Assembly (NCBI GenBank): GCA_964592235.1 | Contig: CAZQCF010000007.1 | Span: 74,570 to 138,569 of the forward strand | Source of the DNA: PLA3 sp964592235 | GTDB lineage: Bacteria > Planctomycetota > Phycisphaerae > UBA1845 > UTPLA1 | DNA length: 64,000 bases | Direction of reading: 5' to 3' | Shown here: one piece after another, positions 1 to 7,037 of the stretch | Position numbering within the stretch: the first letter of the stretch is position 1 | Layout: every line of letters begins with the position of its first letter | Notes under the pieces: generated by a model | Told to the model about the DNA's origin: nothing | The model's input: the letters and a program-made list of their open reading frames with translations, nothing else | The model's database searches: none | Program-made: the position numbers and the translations under genes

Positions 1-636
1 CCGAAAGCCTTCGCGCGCCGGGTTTCCGAACGCGACGACGTATTCGTTGATCTTTGCCTCGGGGACGTATGCGGGATGACAGGACCAGCAGATGGCCAGA
101 CCGTGATAAAGCGCCTCGCCGCGCGCAATCGCTTCGGACTTGTCGGCCTCGCGGCGGTACGGGTCATCGACCAGCGGCACGGGCATGGAAGCGTCTTCCT
201 CTTTCCAGCGGGGCGAGAGGCTCTTGAGATAAGTCACGAGCGCCTCGACCGTGCGGGTGGAAAGCAGTCGGAACGCGGGCATAGCTGATCCGCGAAGGCC
301 CTGCGTGATCGTGCGTTTCAGGTCGGCGTCGGTCGGCAGGCGACCGGCCCGAGCGGAGCTGAATTTGTAATGCGCCGTGATGAAATTGCGCGGCGGCGGA
401 TGAAGGAACTTGGCCGCGGGACCGTTGCCGTCGCCCGTGTCACCGTGGCAGCCAACGCAGTATTGCAGGTAAGCCGATCGGCCTTCCTCCAGCAGAGCGT
501 CGTGGACGCTTTGCTGGTAGCCGAAGGCGGCGGGGCGAGACGTGTCCTCGTCGTCGGCAGGCGCGGGCTTGCACCCCGGCGCGGCGGCCAGCGCAAGCAG
601 TGCGATGCCGGCAGCGATGAGCAGGAGGTGTTTCAT
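1..636 (-). CDS. Diheme cytochrome c, probable lipoprotein (3' end outside window)
   Basis: Read on the minus strand from ATG at 636, the frame stays open to the window edge (212 codons), so the C-terminus is missing. It has a hydrophobic leader ending AAAPGC (Cys22, an imperfect lipobox), a first haem site CVGCH at residues 60-64 followed by GDTGDGNGPA, a likely Met ligand at Met119 (GSAMPAF), and a second site CWSCH at 183-187. This is the layout of a periplasmic electron-carrying diheme cytochrome c. Its ATG overlaps the stop of the upstream membrane protein (ATGA), so the two are co-translated. I infer a role in feeding a terminal oxidase encoded further left; no oxidase gene is in view. 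Confidence 0.85.
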   Translation of the reverse strand, partial: MKHLLLIAAGIALLALAAAPGCKPAPADDEDTSRPAAFGYQQSVHDALLEEGRSAYLQYCVGCHGDTGDGNGPAAKFLHPPPRNFITAHYKFSSARAGRLPTDADLKRTITQGLRGSAMPAFRLLSTRTVEALVTYLKSLSPRWKEEDASMPVPLVDDPYRREADKSEAIARGEALYHGLAICWSCHPAYVPEAKINEYVVAFGNPAREGFR

Positions 637-1310
637 GGCGCGACGGCTCCCGGATAGTGCGCGGCGCGCGGCACGAAGCGCCCCCACTGATCGACGGCCA
701 AAAGCGTCCAGCCGAAGACGAGGTGTGTCATTATTGCGACATAAACCGGCACGCGCTCCAGAATCCAATTGCCGCCGATCAGCGCGGGTTGCAGCCACGC
801 GATCAGGCCGTAGTAGTTGACCAGCCAGACGCCCAGCGCCAGGACCGTCGCAACGACGAACCGCCTGCCGCCGCCTGCGCGGTCGAAGTAGCGGCTCAAG
901 ATCATGTGAAACGGTATCCCGCCGATCATGCCCGTGCCGAGATAGAGGCAGCAACCAGCCGCGAGTACGAACCCGCTCTGAACCTCCAGGGCCTTCTCCC
1001 CCATGGGAAAGGTGAGATACACGCGAATGAGTTCCAGCGGATGTTTTCCGACCATGGCCGCGCCGATGATATTGAACAACAGGCTGGTGATCGCGCCGGC
1101 CAGCCCCAGCACCATGCCGGCGAGGATGTGATAGGTTGTGTAATACTGGCGCGGCGCCCAGTCGGCGCGCTGACTCACGGCCGCGAGGTCGGCCTGAAGA
1201 TCGGCCAACCGCTGCTGGAGCGCGTCGATTTCTCGCTGCTTGTCGTTGACCGCGCCAGTCTTGTGATCCATCCAGTCACGCTCTTGACGTTCGGGATTCA
1301 TGCCGCGCAT
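633..1310 (-). CDS. Four-helix membrane protein of a cytochrome operon
   Basis: 225 residues. A short coiled-coil-like stretch (REIDALQQRLADLQADL) precedes about four or five hydrophobic segments (YHILAGMVLGLAGAIT, VLAAGCCLYLGTGMIGG, VATVLALGVWLVNYYG, YVAIMTHLVFGWTLL). No catalytic motif is visible. It ends inside the ATG of the diheme cytochrome gene, so the pair is an operon and this is probably a membrane anchor or assembly factor for a respiratory complex. A second ATG at 1301 (MNPERQ) or a third at 1271 (MDHKTG) could be the true start. I do not recognise a named family. Confidence 0.65.
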   Translation of the reverse strand: MRGMNPERQERDWMDHKTGAVNDKQREIDALQQRLADLQADLAAVSQRADWAPRQYYTTYHILAGMVLGLAGAITSLLFNIIGAAMVGKHPLELIRVYLTFPMGEKALEVQSGFVLAAGCCLYLGTGMIGGIPFHMILSRYFDRAGGGRRFVVATVLALGVWLVNYYGLIAWLQPALIGGNWILERVPVYVAIMTHLVFGWTLLAVDQWGRFVPRAAHYPGAVAP

Positions 1311-1332
1311 CGCAACGCACGATTAGATGATG

Positions 1333-1470
1333 ACATATATCCAACGCCGCCAATTCCTGCAACGATTTTTTTCCGACAATTCGCTGGGCCCTGACGCGCG
1401 ACGGCCTGTCCCCCAATCGCGCGCGGACTCCCCCGCACTCCAATTGAGCCCTGTGCGCGATTCCGCGCAA
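1333..1470 (-). promoter_or_regulatory. Putative regulated promoter: palindrome, A-tract and TATATG box
   Basis: Upstream of the minus-strand cytochrome operon there is an inverted repeat GTGCGCG-ATTC-CGCGCAA at 1453-1470, a seven-T run (A-tract on the minus strand) near 1369-1376 and a TATATGTC-like box near 1333-1340. The same three elements in the same order occur at 3124-3261. The 1311-1550 stretch holds no supported gene. Confidence 0.4.
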
Positions 1471-1550
1471 TTCAATTCGTCCACCGGGCTGTGGAGGACT
1501 CCCGAAGACGTCGATGTTGCAGCCCACGTTTGACCATCGCGGTGGGCCTG

Positions 1551-1667
1551 TCACAGCAGGATCGGAGCGACCAGGAACAACAGGTCCTGAATGCAACCGC
1601 CCAGACCGAGGAAGAAAACGGCGCTGGTGGCGGACACGGCCGCCCAGAGGATCACTCTTCGCTTCAT
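1551..1667 (-). CDS. Tiny lipoprotein-like peptide 1 (38 aa)
   Basis: ATG at 1667 is preceded by AAAGGA about nine bases upstream, and the frame ends at TGA 1553-1551. The peptide starts MKRR, has a hydrophobic leader, then LGLGGC (a good lipobox, Cys25) and only thirteen residues after the Cys: IQDLLFLVAPILL. It resembles the peptide encoded immediately upstream (C-V-N-D-I-L-R-L-A-T-P-F-L-I), giving a shared C-[IV]-[QN]-D-[LI]-L-x-L-x-x-P-x-L pattern. The two look like tandem paralogues in the operon of the outer-membrane barrel gene. Function unknown. Confidence 0.6.
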   Translation of the reverse strand: MKRRVILWAAVSATSAVFFLGLGGCIQDLLFLVAPILL

Positions 1668-1697
1668 GCGCGAGTCCTTTCGAACAGGTTTGGCTTG

Positions 1698-1823
1698 CTA
1701 GATCAGGAACGGCGTGGCCAGTCGAAGAATGTCGTTCACGCAGGGGCCTGGTAGGAAACCCAGGATGAGCGTCATGGTGAGCCACGTCCATCGACGATGG
1801 TGAAGGGGCTTGTGTCGCTTCAT
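1698..1823 (-). CDS. Tiny lipoprotein-like peptide 2 (41 aa)
   Basis: ATG at 1823 with AAAGGA upstream, stop TAG at 1700-1698. The sequence begins MKRHKPLHHRRW, has a hydrophobic run (LTMTLILGFLPGPC) and Cys28 followed by VNDILRLATPFLI. The site before the Cys (PGPC) is a poorer lipobox than in peptide 1, but the tail matches peptide 1 nearly residue for residue. It starts 17 bases after the barrel gene ends and 30 bases before peptide 1 starts, so all three are probably one transcript. No known family is recognised. Confidence 0.6.
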   Translation of the reverse strand: MKRHKPLHHRRWTWLTMTLILGFLPGPCVNDILRLATPFLI

Positions 1824-1839
1824 GTGCGTCGTCCTTTCG

Positions 1840-2850
1840 TCAGAAGGTGATGATCAGGTTCGTCGTCACGCGATGGTCAAAGAGGTCGTTGGCCTGGGGC
1901 GACTGAAGTGGAAACTCCCAGACGACGCCCCACGAGACATGCTCGACGATGTTCCACCGAGCGCCGATTCCGCCCCAGAACACGGAATTGCCCGCGACGT
2001 CATACGAGCCGATGTTGGCGTAGTCCAGCCCGCCGTCGGAAAGCGGCAGCCGATCGCCGTTGCTAAGGTAGTGAACGCCGTGGACCTCGAAGAGCGGGAA
2101 GAACAGATTGTCGAGAATCTCGTAGTCGGCGTGAAGATTCCAGCTTAGCAGGTGGTTGCCGCGGTGCTCGTTCATGGCAATCCGTCCTGCCACATCGGCG
2201 ATGAAGTTGAACTTGCCCCATCCCTTGTAAGCAGAGATGAAAGGCGTCAATTCGTCCACGTTGCCATGCAGCGTTCCTGCGTGACCGTTTGAAAGTCTCC
2301 ATTTCAACCCGGTCGTGACGAGGAAGTCGTTGGCGTGATCAACCCAAACCGCGTACTTCAAACCAAGGGCCAGGTCGTTCCATCCGCTGTCGTCATCGAG
2401 GATCGGACTCTCGAGATGAGAGTACCCGTCGCATGTCGCGATGAACGCTAGACGCTCGGTAAGTGCGAGGCGCACCTGCAGGGCGTACACGTTCAGGTCG
2501 CCTCCATGCAGGTTGCTCTCCTTCGGAAACTTGTGATACAGGTAAATAAACCGCAGGTCGGAGTTGATGAAGGGATCTTCAAAGTAAAGGGGGGATCCGA
2601 CTGGCCGGGGCTTGTCCCGAAAATGCGGGTCTCCGTAGAAGAAGCCCTTCGGAAGCAATGGCTCCGGCTCCGCCTGGTCCGTTGCCGCACTGGACGTGTC
2701 TTTGCCGTCCTCCGGAACGTCCCCGACCCAGTTGAGCGACAACGGTTCGGGCTCTGCACGTAATCCGGATTCCTCGGCCAACGTCGGCCGAGCGATCCGA
2801 GTGCCGAATGCCAGTAACAAGACCAACGCCAGATGAATGGTGCGGGCCAT
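1840..2850 (-). CDS. Predicted outer-membrane beta-barrel protein
   Basis: 336 residues with a signal peptide (MARTIHLALVLLLAFGTRIA..), a proline/glutamate-rich N-terminal segment, then alternating amphipathic beta strands rich in Trp, Tyr and Phe (LNVYALQVRLALTERLAF, WNDLALGLKYAVW, WNLHADYEI). The C-terminus is NLIITF; a terminal Phe on a final strand is typical of barrel proteins inserted by BamA. It is first in an operon with two tiny lipopeptides. The substrate or role (porin-like or structural) cannot be read from the sequence. Confidence 0.7.
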   Translation of the reverse strand: MARTIHLALVLLLAFGTRIARPTLAEESGLRAEPEPLSLNWVGDVPEDGKDTSSAATDQAEPEPLLPKGFFYGDPHFRDKPRPVGSPLYFEDPFINSDLRFIYLYHKFPKESNLHGGDLNVYALQVRLALTERLAFIATCDGYSHLESPILDDDSGWNDLALGLKYAVWVDHANDFLVTTGLKWRLSNGHAGTLHGNVDELTPFISAYKGWGKFNFIADVAGRIAMNEHRGNHLLSWNLHADYEILDNLFFPLFEVHGVHYLSNGDRLPLSDGGLDYANIGSYDVAGNSVFWGGIGARWNIVEHVSWGVVWEFPLQSPQANDLFDHRVTTNLIITF

Positions 2851-3123
2851 AAAAACTCCTATGCCGAACGAACGTCAACTAGATTCAACTTACGGGTTCC
2901 GCGGGCACGACTTCCTCTTAAACTCTGAACGTTTTCCTCCACGTCCGGTTATTGCTTGGCCATTCATCAGATTCAGCGAAGACGGCGCCACCGCTGCCAC
3001 GGCGCATTCCCTTCTGATCAACTTCACTAAAGTTCAGGCATGGCGCCACAGAGTTGCCCTCGAACGTGCGACAAGACGCGCCCTTCTGGCTCGGCGCATG
3101 GAACGCCGGGCGACGTAGTCGCG

Positions 3124-3261
3124 ACATATATACAATGCGATTGGATCACGCAATACCTATTTGATGCGACGGCGGATTTTTTTTTCAAGTCGACGTCTCG
3201 TCGCACCGCCGCGCGCGTACGAATCCGCACTTTTGTTCAAGCTTGCGCGATTCCGCGCAAG
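3124..3261 (-). promoter_or_regulatory. Second copy of the palindrome/A-tract/TATATA promoter arrangement
   Basis: In the non-coding stretch 2851-3339, a perfect inverted repeat CTTGCGCG-ATTC-CGCGCAAG lies at 3242-3261, a run of eight or nine T at 3178-3187, and CATATATA at 3124-3131. On the minus strand this would drive the barrel/lipopeptide operon with a leader of about 270 bases. The palindrome is shared with 1453-1470, suggesting one regulator controls both operons. Confidence 0.4.
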
Positions 3262-3339
3262 TAGAATCGGGTTCGAGTCGTCTCGAAGCGATTCGCATTC
3301 GGATGAGTGCAGTGTGACGGCCTGACAACCGGCGCGGAC

Positions 3340-4155
3340 TTAGTTCGATTTGAGTGATTGGATGAGTTTGCGAAACGCCGCTTCGTGTTGTGACATGGTC
3401 CCCGCCGGGCCGGTTCCCTTGAAGAACCAATTGCCATTGGGAAGTTCCACGATCGCGCACAACATGCGATAGTTCGGACGCTCGGGCGGTGCCTGCGGGT
3501 TCATCATCGCCGGTTCGCGATAGGTGCCGGACACGTCAAGCGTGGTGACCTTCAGGTCGTTCACGGTCAGTCGCTCGATCTTGCAGGTATCGTCACCGAC
3601 CGGCTGGTTGTCGGCCGTCGTGAACATGGCCTTCCATCGAGCGAGATTGGCCTCAACGTCTCCGCCTTCGCCCTGTCCGAAATAGAACAGGATCATCTCG
3701 CCGTCGCCGCTTTCACCTGGAAGCGCGTATTGCGCCTTGCGCATCGGAGTCTTCGGCTGCTGGGGCTTCCACTCCGCGGGCACGTCGTATTGCGGCGGGG
3801 CGGCACTCATGGCGGCGAAGGGCGCAGCCGGGCGCGCGACGTTGATCGGCGGATGGCCGGGCGGCATGCCATCAGCGGCTGGGGCCGAAGTCGCGGCGGC
3901 GTTCGCGCCGCTGATCGGAGGATGATTCGGCGGGAGCGCGGCGCTGCCCGGCTGCCCGACGACCTTTTCGCGCAGGGCTTCAAGATCCTTGTCGGCGGAT
4001 TGCGGGGCGGACGGTTTCGCCGGCGGCGGCGCGGGCTGCTTGTCGCAAGCCACAGTCAGCAATGCTGCCGCGAGCAATGTGAATATCAGCCACGACGCAC
4101 GAGGGCTGCCGCCACGACCTGCGCGATACGCGATACGGGGAATCTGGCGCGACAT
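3340..4155 (-). CDS. Secreted lipoprotein of unknown function
   Basis: Start chosen at ATG 4155 because AAGGAG lies eleven bases upstream; an earlier in-frame ATG at 4209 has no such site. The 271-residue product has a signal peptide ending LLTVAC (lipobox), a Pro/Ala-rich linker containing two near-repeats, LPPNHPPISG and MPPGHPPINV, then a folded domain of about 150 residues (FYFGQGEGGDVEANLARW ... NGNWFFKGTGPAGTM) ending FRKLIQSLKSN. The C-terminal domain resembles uncharacterised planctomycete proteins with a GxxGGDVxANLxRW motif. No catalytic residues are evident. Confidence 0.7.
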   Translation of the reverse strand: MSRQIPRIAYRAGRGGSPRASWLIFTLLAAALLTVACDKQPAPPPAKPSAPQSADKDLEALREKVVGQPGSAALPPNHPPISGANAAATSAPAADGMPPGHPPINVARPAAPFAAMSAAPPQYDVPAEWKPQQPKTPMRKAQYALPGESGDGEMILFYFGQGEGGDVEANLARWKAMFTTADNQPVGDDTCKIERLTVNDLKVTTLDVSGTYREPAMMNPQAPPERPNYRMLCAIVELPNGNWFFKGTGPAGTMSQHEAAFRKLIQSLKSN

Positions 4156-4335
4156 GGGCACGAATCTCCTTACTGCGAGTGTTAGAGTTTGCTGGAGGGA
4201 TATCACCATATTCCGAAATCACGCAGGCGGCAAGGCGTGCGCGGAAACACGCAACGGCCACGACGGCGGTTTCAAACCTTCTGAATCACAGCGGTTTGCC
4301 GATGTGAGGCGGCGTCCATACGATTTACCTTCGCG

Positions 4336-5043
4336 ATGACTCTATCACCCCGATTCGCCGCGATTCGATTCTCGCGCCGAAGCGCGGGCGCACTGGTATG
4401 CGCCGCCGCTCTCGTCGTGTTCGTCTCGGCCTGCATCGATTCGTCGGAACCGTTAACTTCCCATGCGCCGTCGCGTAACCGGCACGAGCCGGCGACCCAA
4501 CAGGCGTCGTCCGCAGCGACGCAAAGCGCGACTTATGTCAGTCGACTGATCGGCGGGCCGCATGATTTCTCCGAAGGCCGCGCCGACGCGCGGAGCCTTT
4601 GCCTCATTTGTCACACCCCCGAAGGCATGACGGATGGCGCGGCGCGGCTGCCGCGGGATCAACCCCCGCGCGCGGCGGCCGTGCTCGCACAGGAGGGTGA
4701 TCGGGAGTTGGACCGGCACAGCCTCGTGTGCTTGGGCTGTCACGACGGCGTCATTGCTACGGATGTCTTCACGACCAACCACGCGGGCGACCTCGCAGGA
4801 TTCGCCGGCAGCGCCGATGCGGGAACGGCGCTGGCCGGGCATCCCATCGGCGGAACGTATCCCGCCGAGCATCCGCGCTATCGGTCCGCCAACCTCGTCA
4901 CGCGCGACGGGCGCATCCGCCTGCCCGGCGGTCGCGTTCAGTGCGTGTCGTGCCACGATCCGCATCATGCGGGCGGACACCCGGCCATGCTGGTCAAGTC
5001 CAACGAACGGAGCGCGCTATGCCTGTCGTGCCATCGACTTTGA
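4336..5043 (+). CDS. Tetraheme cytochrome c lipoprotein
   Basis: 235 residues: lipoprotein signal ending VFVSAC (Cys33), then four CxxCH haem sites: CLICH at 89-93, CLGCH near 132, CVSCH at 203-207 and CLSCH at 229-233, the last just before the C-terminus. Other histidines (GGPHDF, CHDPHHAGGH) could serve as distal ligands, as in doubled-CxxCH cytochromes. It overlaps the next gene by 25 bases and opens a plus-strand respiratory operon with an octaheme cytochrome, a copper-transporting ATPase and a SafE-like protein. A role in periplasmic electron transfer is inferred. Confidence 0.85.
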   Translation: MTLSPRFAAIRFSRRSAGALVCAAALVVFVSACIDSSEPLTSHAPSRNRHEPATQQASSAATQSATYVSRLIGGPHDFSEGRADARSLCLICHTPEGMTDGAARLPRDQPPRAAAVLAQEGDRELDRHSLVCLGCHDGVIATDVFTTNHAGDLAGFAGSADAGTALAGHPIGGTYPAEHPRYRSANLVTRDGRIRLPGGRVQCVSCHDPHHAGGHPAMLVKSNERSALCLSCHRL

Positions 5044-7037
5044 TCGGCCGCGCGCTAATGCTCGCGCTCGCGGTGTTCGCGATAATCGGCTTCGCGATCG
5101 GTGGCTGCGAACGGCGTATGGCCACGCAACCGTCGCCGGAGCCAATCGGAACATTGCACGCCGCTCGTATTACGCCGGCCGAACCGCGCAAGCCGAATCT
5201 GCCGCGAAGCGCTGCGCCGCTGGGCAATATTCAGATGGAATTGTCGCCGCGCCCGCAAACCCATGCGCTGGCGTCGCTGGTATTCGGGATCGACGACTCG
5301 CCCGCGGAGTCGTTCGGCAAGCCGATTCACGTTCGTGCTTCACGCGGAGACGATCTTTTCGTCGTCGACGCCTTCGTGAACAGACTACTTCACTGGACTT
5401 CGGAGGATGGATCAGTTGCACCGGTAAAGCAGCCGTATCGCACGCGGTCGGTCGTGGCTTGTGCAATCAGCCCGGATGGGGGGATTGCGACAGCGTATGC
5501 CGACCGCGACGGGGGCGAAGCGACGATTCTGGACTGGACCTGGCGGGAACATGACTGCTGGTTCCTCAAGGATATTGCTTTTCGACCGGGAGGGCTGGCG
5601 TTTGTCGGAAAAGAGCTTTGGGTCAGTAATACTGCGATGCACCGGATTGAAGTTTTTTTTGCCCATTCTGGTCTATGGCTGCGCTCAATCGGCCGAAGTG
5701 GAGACGGCCCCGGCGAGTTTCGGACCCCCACGAATCTGGCCGTGTCGCCCGATGGCAGCGTATGCGTCGTCGATACGATGAACCATCGCGTGCAGATTCT
5801 CGCCGCTGATGGGACCTGGCAGCGCAGCATCGGTCGCGCAGGAGATGGAATAGGATGCTTCGCATTGCCGCGCGACGCGGCCTTTGGCTCGGACGGCACG
5901 TTGTTCGTCGTCGATGCGAAGCTGGGCCGCGTGCAGGCGTTTGATGATCGCGGCGACGTGATCGCGGTCTTCGGCGACGCCGGCGACGATTCGCAGCGGT
6001 TGGTTTCGCCTTCGAGTTTGGCGGTTGTCTCGCAACTGCCGGGCGAGGCGGACGAACCGCCCGATGGGTTTGAGGCCGACTATTACATTCTCGTCGCGGA
6101 GCGCTACGCAGAACCGGGCCTGCGCGCGTACGCCTGGGGCCGCAGCACAGCAACCCCGGCCGGACAGATCACCCCGCGCGCGAGATCGCGCCCGCTCGTG
6201 GAAGGCATTGAGCCGGCCATCAATCCGCACTGGTCGTCCGCGCAATGCAACGCGTGTCACGCTCCGGGCGACGGCGCGCCACGAGCGATTCCCATTGCGC
6301 AGGCCGATCGCACGTGCCTGTCCTGCCACGATGGCAAACAGGCGCATGACGAGCCGCACCCGACAGGCAGGCTCGCGCGGACGGCCACGGTGAAGACGCC
6401 GGAAGACTGGCCAACCGACGCGGGCCGGCTGACCTGCCTGACGTGTCATGACATTCGTCAACATTGCGAGGCGGCGGCGCGTCGCCCGGCGGTCAATCCC
6501 GCGATGCTGCGCGGGTACGATTCGGCGCGGGCCGATTCCTACTGCCGCTCGTGCCACGTCGAGGACGCTTCGTGGCGGTTCAGTCCGCACCAACAGGTCA
6601 CACCCGACGGCGCGGTCAACTCACGCACCTGCTTGTTCTGCCACACGGACGTTCCCGACGTGCCGGCCGACGGCGCGCGACGCGGGCAGCCGCTGCTGCG
6701 AACGATTTCATCGCAAGGTTGTCTGACATGCCACGTTCGACACTGGGATGTTTCCGAGCGCGGCCACGTGGATCGCCCCGTGACGGATGAGATTCGCGAC
6801 TGGCTGACGGCGAGTCGCGCCGATTCGGACGGCTCCAAAATCGCCGCCGGCGCGCTGCCATCGCATCTGCCGCTGGGCGACGGCCGCGTCACTTGTTACA
6901 CCTGTCATAATCCGCACCAGCCGGAGTTGTTCCCGGCCGGCTCGCTCCTGGGGCAGCGATCCACCGCGGCGGAGGATTCCCACGCCGCGCTGCGCATCCC
7001 CAGTGCGTCACTGTGTTTGACGTGCCATGAAAAGTAA
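5019..7037 (+). CDS. NHL-propeller / octaheme cytochrome c fusion lipoprotein
   Basis: 672 residues from ATG 5019, overlapping the tetraheme gene; ATG 5058 is an alternative. Lipobox GFAIGGC follows a hydrophobic leader. Residues about 80-400 carry NHL-type repeats (RSIGRSGDGPGEFRTPTNLA, VVDTMNHRVQIL, VVDAKLGRVQAFDDRGD), a six-bladed-propeller signature. From residue 410 there are eight CxxCH sites: CNACH, CLSCH, CLTCH, CRSCH, CLFCH, CLTCH, CYTCH and CLTCH, the last two residues from the end. I know both halves as families, but the fusion is uncommon. It may hold a substrate or partner on the propeller and move electrons through the haems; the partner is unknown. Confidence 0.8.
   Translation: MPVVPSTLIGRALMLALAVFAIIGFAIGGCERRMATQPSPEPIGTLHAARITPAEPRKPNLPRSAAPLGNIQMELSPRPQTHALASLVFGIDDSPAESFGKPIHVRASRGDDLFVVDAFVNRLLHWTSEDGSVAPVKQPYRTRSVVACAISPDGGIATAYADRDGGEATILDWTWREHDCWFLKDIAFRPGGLAFVGKELWVSNTAMHRIEVFFAHSGLWLRSIGRSGDGPGEFRTPTNLAVSPDGSVCVVDTMNHRVQILAADGTWQRSIGRAGDGIGCFALPRDAAFGSDGTLFVVDAKLGRVQAFDDRGDVIAVFGDAGDDSQRLVSPSSLAVVSQLPGEADEPPDGFEADYYILVAERYAEPGLRAYAWGRSTATPAGQITPRARSRPLVEGIEPAINPHWSSAQCNACHAPGDGAPRAIPIAQADRTCLSCHDGKQAHDEPHPTGRLARTATVKTPEDWPTDAGRLTCLTCHDIRQHCEAAARRPAVNPAMLRGYDSARADSYCRSCHVEDASWRFSPHQQVTPDGAVNSRTCLFCHTDVPDVPADGARRGQPLLRTISSQGCLTCHVRHWDVSERGHVDRPVTDEIRDWLTASRADSDGSKIAAGALPSHLPLGDGRVTCYTCHNPHQPELFPAGSLLGQRSTAAEDSHAALRIPSASLCLTCHEK

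Noticed and set aside
1276..1791. 171-aa minus-strand ORF
   Set aside because: It crosses the palindrome and both tiny lipopeptide genes in another frame and has no ribosome site.
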